Assembly: GCF_000237825.1 (NCBI RefSeq)
Contig: NZ_CM001377.1
Span: 62,001-126,000, forward strand
Reading direction: 5' to 3'
Length of the DNA: 64,000 nucleotides
From: Thermanaerovibrio velox DSM 12556
GTDB taxonomy: Bacteria; Synergistota; Synergistia; Synergistales; Synergistaceae
This document shows, piece after piece, positions 16,251 through 24,428 of the stretch (within the stretch, counting starts at the first letter, position 1; each line of letters opens with the position of its first letter). Below the pieces are notes generated by a model that was given only the letters and a program-made list of their open reading frames with translations, searched no databases and was not told where the DNA came from. The translations under genes and the position numbers were made by a program.

Positions 16251-17456
16251 CTAGCCCCTTTGGGCCAGCTCCACCGCCCTCTTGACCCTCGCCTCCTCCT
16301 CTCCCATGCGGTAGGACTCCACCAGCTTGACTTCTTGGAGGTGCTTGGGCAGCAGGTCCACGTAAAGGGAGTACCCCACGATCACGTCGCACTCCTCAAG
16401 CTCCCTCAAAGCCCCCAGGGTCATGTGGTCCAGGTGCCCGGGGCCTATTCCAACCACCCCAAGGCGGCCCTTGAAGCCTATGTCTTCGAGGGACAGCGCG
16501 GCGGTCACGCCGTTGTGCACCATCCTGCCCCCAAGGGGCCGTCCCATAAGGGCGCTGCAGGGCTCCGCCACCCCGGGAAGCCCCAGGTGTCGTTCCGCCG
16601 CGGAGGCCGTCAGCGTCATGCCCATGGAGGCGTCTCGGATCTCATCGGAGCCGAAGAAGCGAACCCCGCATCCTAAGTCTTTCGCCGCCCTTGCAAGCTC
16701 CTTGGAGCTTCTCTTGCCCTCCCATGTGCCGATCTCCAACAAGGCTTCCCTGAGGAAAGGCCCCTTCGGATGGGATTTGAGGGCCTCCAGGATCCCGTCC
16801 CTTATCTCCTCCCCCTTGGCGTCCCGCCTGAACCCAACCCCGGCGCAGATGCACCGGGGAACCAGGAGGATACCCGAAGGAGAGATATCCGTGAGATCCC
16901 TCACGGTGTAGAGGACCTGGGCGGCGGAGGGGTCTTCCACCGCCTCCGCCCCCTTGGGCAGGGGAGGGGAGGGGAGCAGCGGGTCCAGCCACCACCGAAG
17001 GGACCGGTGGGTGATAAGATGCCTTATGACGGAAGACAGGTTATCCCTGTTTAATACCTTCATCCCATGCCGCCTTGCCCATCGGTCGGGGGACATGATT
17101 CGGAGCCTGTCGGTGGACGTGGTGGGTATCCATGGAGCCCCCAGGGCCTCGGATACCAGAACCGCCAGGTCTGTGCCGCCTCCGAGGTGCCCCCCCGCCA
17201 CCAGGAACACCGATGAGAGGTCCTCGGTGACGCAGAGCACCGCCGGATCCTTGCCCTTGTCCTCCAATAGGCCCGACACGGCCCTCACCGCGATGGGGAG
17301 CGCCCCTACGAATAGAATGCCCTCCGCCCGGTCCCAAAGGGCCCTTGCGGCGTCTTTCGCCCCCGCGGAGGGGTCGAAGAGCTCAAAACCGGTGAGATTG
17401 GCCACCAGGGTTCCCCTCTCGGAAAGGGAGCCTGGGGCCACCACGAAGACCCTCAA
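16251..17456 (-). CDS. cbiG: Cobalt-precorrin-5A hydrolase CbiG fused to CbiH N-terminal part
   Basis: Of 401 residues, about the first 325 are CbiG, which opens the delta-lactone of cobalt-precorrin-5A (FVGALPIAVRAVSGLL, VAGGHLGGGTDLA, LVPRCICAGVGFRRD, CSALMGRPLGGRMVHNGVT). From ~332 a tetrapyrrole-methylase N-terminus starts (LGVVGIGPGHLDHMTLGALREL, in part; VIVGYSLYVDLL; SYRMGEEEARVKRAVELAQRG), which is CbiH. The frame then hits TAG at 16253-16251, and CbiH continues in the +1 frame. CbiG and CbiH fusions are known. The frame break sits at a GGGG run. Confidence 0.87.
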   Translation of the reverse strand: MRVFVVAPGSLSERGTLVANLTGFELFDPSAGAKDAARALWDRAEGILFVGALPIAVRAVSGLLEDKGKDPAVLCVTEDLSSVFLVAGGHLGGGTDLAVLVSEALGAPWIPTTSTDRLRIMSPDRWARRHGMKVLNRDNLSSVIRHLITHRSLRWWLDPLLPSPPLPKGAEAVEDPSAAQVLYTVRDLTDISPSGILLVPRCICAGVGFRRDAKGEEIRDGILEALKSHPKGPFLREALLEIGTWEGKRSSKELARAAKDLGCGVRFFGSDEIRDASMGMTLTASAAERHLGLPGVAEPCSALMGRPLGGRMVHNGVTAALSLEDIGFKGRLGVVGIGPGHLDHMTLGALRELEECDVIVGYSLYVDLLPKHLQEVKLVESYRMGEEEARVKRAVELAQRG

Positions 17457-18238
17457 CCCATGCCTCCTTCCGGCCCCTCGTCATGGGCCTTCCTGTACAT
17501 GTGGCTGAAGCGGGGATCGTACAGCAGGCTAGTCCCGGATTCTTCAACGCAGCGGCCTACTATGATCAGGGCCTGCCGGTTCACGTGCTCCGCCTTCATC
17601 CGCTGTCCCAGCTCGCGGAGTTTAGCGGTCCCAACCCTCTGATCCGGCCAGGTGGCCCGGTAGACCCAAGCCGCTGGGGTGTCCCCGGGAAGCCCCCCCT
17701 CCATGCAAAGCCTGGATATCTCATCCCCCATGTCGGATGACAGGAACAGGGCCAGCGTGGCTCCCGTGGAGGCGTAGACCCTAAGGTCCTCCTTGGAAGG
17801 CACTGGGGTCCTTCCGGGAAGACGGGTGCAAACTAAAGTCTGGGTGCCACCTGGAACCGTGTACTCTATGCCGAGCGCCGCGGCGGCCCCCTGCAGGCTG
17901 GATACCCCGGGCACGATCCGACACTCCACCCCGAGGGCTTTTAGCTCCCTTATCTGCTCCCCTATGGCCCCGTAGAGGCTTGGATCCCCCGTGTGGAGAC
18001 GCACCACGTTAAGGCCCTTAAGGGCCCGATCCGCCATCACCCGCACCTGCTCCGCAAGGGTCATCTTGGAGGAGTCCAGCACCTCACAGCCCTCGGGGCA
18101 GCGATGGAGAAGCTCCCGGTTGATGAGGCTCCCGGCGTAAACCACAAGATGAGCCTCCGACAGCAGGCGAAGTCCCTTGACGGTTATGAGATCCGGATCC
18201 CCCGGGCCGGCACCCACTATCCACACAAGCCCCTTCAA
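17453..18238 (-). CDS. cbiF: Cobalt-precorrin-4 C11-methyltransferase
   Basis: The protein is about 261 residues from TTG 18238, which overlaps the cbiET stop (TTGA) with GGGGGGAT upstream; an ATG at 18253 would add five residues. Family blocks are VWIVGAGPGDPDLITVKG, VVYAGSLINRELL, RLHTGDPSLYGAIGEQ and IVPGVSSLQGAAAALG. The CbiF-specific EYTVPGGTQTLVCTRLPGRT (in part) follows. It methylates C11 of cobalt-precorrin-4. Its stop overlaps the cbiG start (ATGAG). Confidence 0.93.
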   Translation of the reverse strand: MKGLVWIVGAGPGDPDLITVKGLRLLSEAHLVVYAGSLINRELLHRCPEGCEVLDSSKMTLAEQVRVMADRALKGLNVVRLHTGDPSLYGAIGEQIRELKALGVECRIVPGVSSLQGAAAALGIEYTVPGGTQTLVCTRLPGRTPVPSKEDLRVYASTGATLALFLSSDMGDEISRLCMEGGLPGDTPAAWVYRATWPDQRVGTAKLRELGQRMKAEHVNRQALIIVGRCVEESGTSLLYDPRFSHMYRKAHDEGPEGGMG

Positions 18239-19494
18239 ACCACATCCCCCCATACTATGTCCACCGGATTGCCCCCCTGTACCATCCATTCTCCACCAAG
18301 ACGTCGGCCCTCTCCGGGAAAGACCCGAAGGAACCCGGTCTTAAAACCCAGGGCCTCCAGCTCCTCCATGGCCTGTTGAAAGGACGAGAGCAGAAGACAG
18401 GGTATCACTATCCTTCCCCCAGGGGATAGAAGTCCCGCGGACCATCTTATTATCTCCTTGAGGTTCCCTCCATGCCCTCCAACCACCACCCGCTGGAAGG
18501 GCCCCTCCAGCTCAACCCCCCTGACCGGGGCCTCCCCGTGGATAAAGCGAACGGAACCCACGGGACACAGCCTCTCCGCGTTCCTGGAAGCGAGATCCAG
18601 GGCCTCCAGGTCCCGCTCGATGGAGAATATGCGACCTGGACCTGTAAGACGGCCCAAGTGACATGTGAGGGCCCCGGTTCCGCTTCCCACCTCCAGCACA
18701 TTAGAGCCGAATAGGGGCTCCAGGAGGGAGGAGACAAAACACCGCACCGGAAACTTGGTCATGGGTATCCGGTCCTTGCGCTCCAATTCCAGGTCCTCCA
18801 GGGGACGGCGCCGGACGTCCCATTCCTTCTCGCCGAAGAAACCGCCCCGGGGGGCCTCAAACCAGCCGATGCAAAGCCTGCCGGTGTAGGGGGAGTTGGC
18901 TAACTCCTCAAGGCTCCCGCTGAACAGCTGCTCCTTGGAGGACCCCAGGTCCCAGCCAAGCCATCCGCGGACCCCCTCCTTCAAAAGCTTGGAGAGCTGG
19001 CTAAGCTGGTCCCTTACGCCGCCGCCCTCTCCGAAAAGCACGGCGCACCTGTCCTTGTCCCAAATGGTTTGCCTTATGGCCCCCTCGGCCCCCTCAAGAG
19101 GACGGCCGTGCAGGGACACCACCGGAACGTTTGCCCAGCTCTCACCTATGCGGGATGCCATGATCTGGAGGCTTGACACGCCGGGGAAGAGACGAACCCT
19201 CCCGGGGAAGGAGGCCCCTATCCGCCGGGCTATGCTGAAGAAACCGGTGTCCCCGCTGACCAGCACCCCAAGGGGCTTTGGGGCCCCCTCCAACGCGGGT
19301 ATCAGCTCCTCCCCGCAGGGCAGCGGAAGCCGGAGCTGCCACTCCAGGGGGGGCAGGTGACCCGTCAACCTGGGGTCTCCCATCAGGGCCCCGCAGGACC
19401 TTATGAGGTCCCAGATCCTCTCCGGGACGTCCTGCGGGTTCCCGGAGCCCATGCCGAAGACGTTTATCTCCCTAAGCTCCTTCAGCTCGCTCAA
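18235..19494 (-). CDS. cbiET: Fused cobalt-precorrin-7 C5-methyltransferase (CbiE) and C15-methyltransferase/decarboxylase (CbiT)
   Basis: Residues 1-~205 are the CbiE tetrapyrrole methylase (NVFGMGSGNPQDVPERIW, LVSGDTGFFSIARRIG, LFPGVSSLQIMASRIG). Residues ~235-419 are CbiT, a class-I SAM methyltransferase (GSNVLEVGSGTGALTCHLG, FSIERDLEALDLASRNAERL). The fusion of 419 residues corresponds to CobL of aerobic organisms. It methylates C5 and C15 and decarboxylates the C12 acetate. ATG at 19494 is three bases after the cbiD stop. Confidence 0.93.
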   Translation of the reverse strand: MSELKELREINVFGMGSGNPQDVPERIWDLIRSCGALMGDPRLTGHLPPLEWQLRLPLPCGEELIPALEGAPKPLGVLVSGDTGFFSIARRIGASFPGRVRLFPGVSSLQIMASRIGESWANVPVVSLHGRPLEGAEGAIRQTIWDKDRCAVLFGEGGGVRDQLSQLSKLLKEGVRGWLGWDLGSSKEQLFSGSLEELANSPYTGRLCIGWFEAPRGGFFGEKEWDVRRRPLEDLELERKDRIPMTKFPVRCFVSSLLEPLFGSNVLEVGSGTGALTCHLGRLTGPGRIFSIERDLEALDLASRNAERLCPVGSVRFIHGEAPVRGVELEGPFQRVVVGGHGGNLKEIIRWSAGLLSPGGRIVIPCLLLSSFQQAMEELEALGFKTGFLRVFPGEGRRLGGEWMVQGGNPVDIVWGDVV

Positions 19495-19497
19495 AGC

Positions 19498-20580
19498 CTA
19501 AAGCCCCCTCATCGCCTCTATCATCTCCTCCAGCGGCCCAGAACGGGCCAGCTCTTGCCGGGGAAGAGAAAATGTAAGAACCGCCGCCTCCGCTCCGGAT
19601 AAGGCCTTTGCCCTGTCCCTGGCCCTGCGGCATAGCTCCTCCAGGGCCATCCTGCCTTGGATCGTGGCGGCCATTAAATTGGCCGCCTGGTCTGCGGTGT
19701 TGCACTCCATTATGCGGCGAATCCAAGACGAATTCATGCCGTGAAGGGCCCCGTAGGCGCACAGGGCCTCAAGGCGGCCGTCGCTCTTGGAGCTGTGGGT
19801 GTCCATCGAACCCGCCGCCACCTTAGCCATCTTACCCACCTGGGCGATGAAGATGAGCCCCCTGAACTTTAGCTTGGCACAGGCCTCCAGCGACTTGCCC
19901 ACGTAGTTGCTTACGTTAACGGTGAGACTCCCCGGAACCCCTAACGACGCGGCGAAGTCCCGTCCGTAGTTGCCCGGGGCAAGGCATACCAGATCAAAAC
20001 CCTCTGCCCGGATGACCGACAGCTCGGACCTTATGGTCTCCACAACCGCGTCCTCGCTCATGGGCCGTACGACCCCGGTGGTACCTAGGATGGATATGCC
20101 CCCCTCTATGCCCAGCTTGGGGTTGAAAGTCCCCTTCGCCAGCTCCTCACCCCTAGGCACCCATACCTCCACCTGGGCCCCTATGCCCCTTGGGAGGATC
20201 TCCAACAGGTTCTCCCTTATCATCCTTAAGGGGCCCGGGTTTATGGCCTTGGCCCCCACTGGAACGGGAAGCCCCGGCCGGGTCACGGTGCCCACCCCCG
20301 GACCTCCGTCCACGGTCACCCGGTCCCCCCGGTGAAGACGAACCTTGGCAGCCACCGCCGACAGGTGGGTCACGTCAGGGTCGTCGCCGGCGTCCTTGAA
20401 AACCCATCCCTGGGCACCCCCGGGGATCCGTTCACATCCTCCCAAGGGGATGGACAGCGTGCTACCGGAGGGCAGCTTGACCTTGACCCACGAGGAAGGC
20501 CTTCCAAGGAGCCAAAGAGCGGCCCCCATGGCCGCCGCCGTGGCGGCGCTACCGGTGGTGAACCCGCATCTTAGGGACAT
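19498..20580 (-). CDS. cbiD: Cobalt-precorrin-5B C1-methyltransferase
   Basis: The protein has 360 residues, normal length. It starts CGFTTGSAATAAAMGAALWL, the CbiD signature, followed by DDPDVTHLSAVAAKV, DGGPGVGTVTRPGLPVPVG and AINPGPLRMI. GTTGVVRPMSEDAVVETI is a second signature. It methylates C1 of the ring-contracted intermediate. Its ATG overlaps the upstream TGA by one base. Confidence 0.95.
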   Translation of the reverse strand: MSLRCGFTTGSAATAAAMGAALWLLGRPSSWVKVKLPSGSTLSIPLGGCERIPGGAQGWVFKDAGDDPDVTHLSAVAAKVRLHRGDRVTVDGGPGVGTVTRPGLPVPVGAKAINPGPLRMIRENLLEILPRGIGAQVEVWVPRGEELAKGTFNPKLGIEGGISILGTTGVVRPMSEDAVVETIRSELSVIRAEGFDLVCLAPGNYGRDFAASLGVPGSLTVNVSNYVGKSLEACAKLKFRGLIFIAQVGKMAKVAAGSMDTHSSKSDGRLEALCAYGALHGMNSSWIRRIMECNTADQAANLMAATIQGRMALEELCRRARDRAKALSGAEAAVLTFSLPRQELARSGPLEEMIEAMRGL

Positions 20581-21539
20581 CAGCGGACCTTCCTCCCAAG
20601 GGCCTCAAGGGACTTCAAGGCATCGTTAAGCCTTATCAGGGACGGACGAGATATGGCCCTCTCATCCACCTCAAACACGTTGCCGCGCTTAACCGCCTCC
20701 ATGGGGCGGAACCGGGGGTCCTCCAAGAACTCCTTGGCACCCCCGGGGTTCATGGGCCCCCGTTGCACCAGTATCACGTCCACCTTTTGGTTGATCAGAA
20801 GAAGCCTCTCCGGCCCGAACTGAGCCACCGCGCTCCCCTTGGAAGTGGGCTTTAGGTCCTCCGCCGCGGGGTTGAGCCCCGCGGCCTCCATGAGCCGGTG
20901 CGGCCAGCTCCCGGGGACGCAGGTGGTGATATCCCTGGAGTTTACCACCAGAAACGCCCCCTTGCGGGCCTTGTAGTTGCGCCTTCTGGCGTCCTCCAGG
21001 GTTCTAAGGGCCCCCTGGAGCTTCAAACGGGCCTCCCTCTCCCTGCCGGTTATCGTTCCAAGTCGGGTTACGTAGAGCTCGAGGCCGTCGAAGGACGGGG
21101 GATCCAGCACCACCACCGGAACGAAGGGTTCAAGGCGTTCGAGCAGTCCGGGCTGCATGGACAGCTGCAGAGACCTCATGAGCACCAAGTCCGGCTTGAG
21201 GCTCAGGATGCTCTCCGGATCGGGCCTTAGGGGAAGCCTTGGAACCCCCTTAAACAGCTCTCGGTCGTCCCCGTCCGCCACGCCCACGATGCGGCCTTTG
21301 AGCCCCAGGGCCAGCAGGTTCTCCGTGTGGGCAGGGTAGAGGGAGACTATCCTCGTCGGGGGGGATCCCAAGGTCACCCTTCTCCCCATGTCATCCACCA
21401 CGGATAACCGAGCTGCGTAGGCGGGTAGGGCCAAAAACACGAGGGATAGGACGAAGGAGGCGAGGAAAGGCGTTAAGAACTCCCTTCCCGTTGGGATCGG
21501 GCAGATCCCGGGGGAGTGGGATCGATCGCATCGGTACAT
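20580..21539 (-). CDS. BtuF/FecB-like periplasmic binding protein
   Basis: The protein is about 319 residues. A signal peptide (hydrophobic FLASFVLSLVFLALPAYA) is followed by a class-III periplasmic binding domain: SVVDDMGRRVTLGSPPTRIVSLYP (in part), ENLLALGLKGRIVGVADGD, and ILSLKPDLVLMRS. No lipobox cysteine is visible. The likely start is ATG 21539 (TTG 21542 just before); GGAAGGA lies upstream. It sits between cbiK and cbiD behind a B12 riboswitch, so cobalamin/cobinamide or a metal chelate is the likely ligand. No permease or ATPase of a BtuCD system is in the window. Confidence 0.8.
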   Translation of the reverse strand: MYRCDRSHSPGICPIPTGREFLTPFLASFVLSLVFLALPAYAARLSVVDDMGRRVTLGSPPTRIVSLYPAHTENLLALGLKGRIVGVADGDDRELFKGVPRLPLRPDPESILSLKPDLVLMRSLQLSMQPGLLERLEPFVPVVVLDPPSFDGLELYVTRLGTITGREREARLKLQGALRTLEDARRRNYKARKGAFLVVNSRDITTCVPGSWPHRLMEAAGLNPAAEDLKPTSKGSAVAQFGPERLLLINQKVDVILVQRGPMNPGGAKEFLEDPRFRPMEAVKRGNVFEVDERAISRPSLIRLNDALKSLEALGRKVR

Positions 21540-21647
21540 CAAGGGTCAACACTTCCTTCCAGAGGTTTGAGCGGTCCCTGGGGGCTGCTCAAAAAAGAGC
21601 CCCCGGGGGAGGCGGTCACCTCCTGCCTCAGGGGCCCCATGTCAGGA

Positions 21648-22556
21648 CTAGAAGCCCGCCTCCTCGGCGGCCTCCTTCAGGTGCTCCACCAGAAGGGCCC
21701 TTATCTCCGGGTTCTCCCCCAGACCCTTCAGGTGCGCCTCCGCCTTTATGCCCTCCTTGGAGAGCACGTTTATCCAAGAGTCCTCCTCGTCCCCCGCCAT
21801 GTCGTTGTGGGCGTGGTCCCCCGCCACCAGCATCAGGGGCGCCAGGATCGCCCGCTTGATACCCTTGCCCTTCAACTGGGAGATCACGTCCTCCAAGGAC
21901 GGTGTCCCCTCCACGGTGCCCACTACGAAGTTGGGGTGCTTCCGCTGGAGCACCGTTTGAAGCCTGGCGTAGGCCCCTTCCGCGGGATGGGGTGAACCGT
22001 GACCCATGAGGACCACTCCCCGCCGTGGGTCCTTGCCGAAGGCCCTGCCCAGGATGGCGGACACCCGCTCGTAGTCCTCGGGGGACCAAAGCAGCGGCTT
22101 GCTTAGGGCTATGCCCTCAAACCCGCTCTTGCTCCCGTGTTCCCTTAGGTAACGGAAGGCCCCCACCACCGCGGACAGGTCGTCATACTCCTCCCCGGGG
22201 ATCACGTGGGTTGACAGCACCGCCACGTTCGTGTAGCCCTCTTCATGGAGCTTGGCCAGGGAGGTAATAGGATCCAGGAAGACCTTCCCCTCCTTTGCCA
22301 ACTTGCGCATTATTATGCGGCTGGTGAAGGACAGCCGCACCTCTGTGCCGGGGAACGCGTCCTTCACGGACCGGAATACCGCGTCTATGGCCCTCTGTCC
22401 CTCCGGCATGGAGCTGCCGAAGGCCACCACCAGGACGGCGTTCTTCTTCTCCACCTTCTTCCCCTCCGATGCAAGGGCCCTTTGAGGGTGCGCAAAAGCC
22501 CCCATTAAGCTTAGAACAAGCGCAAGAACTGATATAAACTTCCTCATTTGACCCAT
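21648..22556 (-). CDS. cbiK: Sirohydrochlorin cobaltochelatase CbiK, exported form
   Basis: The protein has 302 residues. Residues 1-~31 form a signal peptide (MRKFISVLALVLSLMGAFA...RALA). The CbiK domain follows: NAVLVVAFGSSMPEGQRAID (in part), STHVIPGEEYDDL with the first conserved His, VLMGHGSPHPAEGAY, and the metal-site LMLVAGDHAHNDMAGDEEDSW. The chelatase puts Co2+ into sirohydrochlorin, first committed step of the anaerobic pathway. The start ATG 22556 has GGGAGG four bases upstream. A periplasmic CbiK (CbiK-P) is known in Desulfovibrio; here it is the only CbiK in the window. Confidence 0.92.
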   Translation of the reverse strand: MGQMRKFISVLALVLSLMGAFAHPQRALASEGKKVEKKNAVLVVAFGSSMPEGQRAIDAVFRSVKDAFPGTEVRLSFTSRIIMRKLAKEGKVFLDPITSLAKLHEEGYTNVAVLSTHVIPGEEYDDLSAVVGAFRYLREHGSKSGFEGIALSKPLLWSPEDYERVSAILGRAFGKDPRRGVVLMGHGSPHPAEGAYARLQTVLQRKHPNFVVGTVEGTPSLEDVISQLKGKGIKRAILAPLMLVAGDHAHNDMAGDEEDSWINVLSKEGIKAEAHLKGLGENPEIRALLVEHLKEAAEEAGF

Positions 22557-22666
22557 CGACCTCCCGAAGTAATAAAGTTATCTACACCGTTCCGGGCGCC
22601 GATAAGCGGTGCGGCGAAGCTTCTCCAAGGGGTCCTCTGACGAGCTACCCCTTTCCGATAGCAAGG

Positions 22667-23302
22667 TTAGAGTCTGTCCTCCCCTTCAAGGCAGAGCCGC
22701 ATTACGGCGTTGAACGCCGCGGCGCAGAGGTTGGATCCCCCCCTGGGGCCCCTTAGGGACACGCAGGGCACCCCGCTCTTGAGGAGGAGCTCCTTGCTCT
22801 CCGCGGCCCCCACGAAGCCCACCGGGAATGCCACCACGAAGAGGGGTTCGAATCCCTGTTCCACCAGCTCCAAGAGCCTGAAGAGCCCCGTGGGGGCGTT
22901 GCCGAAGGCGAAGACCCGGATGCCCATTTGAGATGCCCTGTCCACCGATGCCATGGCCCGGGTTATGCCCTCCCTGGCGCTGGCGGCGGAGGTGCACTCC
23001 TGGTGGATGAGGCATACGGGGTCCAGGTGGAGCTTGGAGAGCAGACTCCGGGAGAGCCCGGATCTTACCATGTCCACGTCGCAGAAGACCTTGGAGTCCT
23101 TGAGGGCTACCTTGGCATGTTCAAGCCAATCGGGGCTAGCGGAGACCAGGCTGCCCAGGGAGAAGTCCGCTCCGGCGTGAACCACTCGCTCCGCAATGGG
23201 CATCAAGGAGGGTTCTATGGAGTAGGATCCAAGAACCTGACGGATCAGGTACAGGCTCTTCCTCTCAATGGAGGCGGGGTTCCTGTCGTAGTTAAGAGGC
23301 AT
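22667..23302 (-). CDS. cbiC: Cobalt-precorrin-8 methylmutase
   Basis: The protein has 211 residues, normal for CbiC/CobH. The catalytic His is in RVVHAGADFSLG (family xxHTxAD). CDVDMVRSGL, FGNAPTGLFRLLELVEQG and GFVGAAESKELLLKSGVP are signatures. It moves the C11 methyl to C12, giving cobyrinic acid. It is the first gene after the second cobalamin riboswitch; GGGAGGG precedes ATG 23302. Confidence 0.94.
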   Translation of the reverse strand: MPLNYDRNPASIERKSLYLIRQVLGSYSIEPSLMPIAERVVHAGADFSLGSLVSASPDWLEHAKVALKDSKVFCDVDMVRSGLSRSLLSKLHLDPVCLIHQECTSAASAREGITRAMASVDRASQMGIRVFAFGNAPTGLFRLLELVEQGFEPLFVVAFPVGFVGAAESKELLLKSGVPCVSLRGPRGGSNLCAAAFNAVMRLCLEGEDRL

Positions 23303-23416
23303 TGCACTTTCCCTCCCTTCTTCGGGGGTCTCAACCCCTGAGGTTTAGCCCCGAGGGGTACAGAGGGAAGGCGTTCCCACCGGAGGCGCCCGCCCGCGCA
23401 GGCAACCTTCCCCATC

Positions 23417-23560
23417 ACCTCCGGCCGGTCTCCTGGCTTGCCTTCATCCTACCCCGCCCCTTCCCAGGGGTTTAAGCCCCCCAGTGGTAACGGCGGTCTC
23501 GTCGGGCTCACAGTGGCGGGGCCGCGCCGGAATCTCACCGGTCTTCCCGTTCACCGGAGG
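23417..23560 (-). ncRNA. Cobalamin riboswitch 2 (ahead of cbiC-cbiJ operon)
   Basis: On the minus strand P1 is CCGGAGGT-side/ACCTCCGG-side (23553-23560 with 23417-23424, perfect 8 bp). The class core follows: GGTGAGATTCCGGCGCGGCC, CCCGCCACTGTGA and the B12 box GCAAGCCAGGAGACC. The central ~110 bases differ from riboswitch 1 at only a handful of positions. Downstream to the cbiC start, TCGGGG/CCCCGA and neighbouring GC-rich arms can form the expression platform, but I cannot resolve it by eye. Confidence 0.93.
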
Positions 23561-23573
23561 TGTCAAACAAGAT

Positions 23574-23603
23574 TGTATAACCGTTACCCTAACGCCACGT
23601 CAA
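23574..23603 (-). promoter_or_regulatory. Promoter for the cbiC operon
   Basis: Minus strand: -35 TTGACG (23603-23598), 18-base spacer, -10 TATACA (23579-23574). The -35 lies inside the last codons of the ZIP gene. Predicted start is ~23567, a few bases before riboswitch P1. Confidence 0.55.
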
Positions 23604-24423
23604 GGATCATCATGCAGATGAAGCCAAGTATTACCCCCATTGTGGCCAGATCACCGTTGTCCTCCGACTGGGACTCCGGTATCACCTCCTCCACCACCAC
23701 GTATATCATGGCACCGGCGGCGAAGGACAGGGCGTAGGGCAGCCCCATCCGCATGGACTCCACCGAGAGGGCCCCTATGGCGGCGAAGATCGGCTCCACC
23801 ACCGCGGAGAGCTGGCCGAAGAAGAACGCCATGGACCTGGAGAACCCGGCGCTCCTCAGGGGCATGGATACCGCAAGCCCCTCCGGCAGGTTTTGAAGCC
23901 CTATGCCAAGGGTAAGCGCCAGAGCGCCGGAAAGGGTGGCGGAGCTCGAGAGTCCCGCGGCCCCGAAGGCCACCCCGAAGGCCAGTCCCTCCGGTATGTT
24001 GTGAAGGGTTATGGCCAGCACCAGGAGGGTGGTCTTCCTCAGATGGGACTTGATGCCCTCCGGCTGGCCCCCCTTGAGGGCCGGGTGAAGGTGGGGCAGA
24101 AGCAAGTCCAGAAGCCTTAAGAAGAGCGCTCCCCCCAGGAACCCCGCGGAGGGGGGAAGCCAAGGCGTGAGCCCAAGCTCTTGGGACATCTCTATGGCGG
24201 GGGACAGCAGGGACCAGAAACTGGCGGCTATCATGACCCCGCCGGAGAAGCCCAGCATGAAGTCCAGCATCTTCCTGGATGGGTTAGCCCCGATGAAGGC
24301 CATGGCGGCACCAATGGCTGTGAGCCCCCACGTGAGGGTCCCGCCCAAAAGGGCCTGAAGGGACGGGGAAAGGGACCTGAACCAATCAAGCCCGGAGCCT
24401 GTGAGGAGAGACCAGCTTCCCAT
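23584..24423 (-). CDS. ZIP-family metal transporter (ZupT/GufA-like)
   Basis: The protein is about 279 residues with eight predicted membrane helices. Two metal-site motifs of the ZIP family are present: LAITLHNIPEGLAFGVAFG and LGIGLQNLPEGLAVSMPL. The second has Gln where many have His. The variable loop has LLPHLHPALKGG. GufA-type ZIPs import Zn2+ and other divalent metals. I start at ATG 24423 with AGGTGAT just upstream; the frame is open far upstream only because of a frame break in the ZnuA-like gene. It overlaps or abuts that gene's true stop at 24429, so the two form a metal-uptake pair. Confidence 0.88.
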   Translation of the reverse strand: MGSWSLLTGSGLDWFRSLSPSLQALLGGTLTWGLTAIGAAMAFIGANPSRKMLDFMLGFSGGVMIAASFWSLLSPAIEMSQELGLTPWLPPSAGFLGGALFLRLLDLLLPHLHPALKGGQPEGIKSHLRKTTLLVLAITLHNIPEGLAFGVAFGAAGLSSSATLSGALALTLGIGLQNLPEGLAVSMPLRSAGFSRSMAFFFGQLSAVVEPIFAAIGALSVESMRMGLPYALSFAAGAMIYVVVEEVIPESQSEDNGDLATMGVILGFICMMILDVALG

Positions 24424-24428
24424 GGGGA

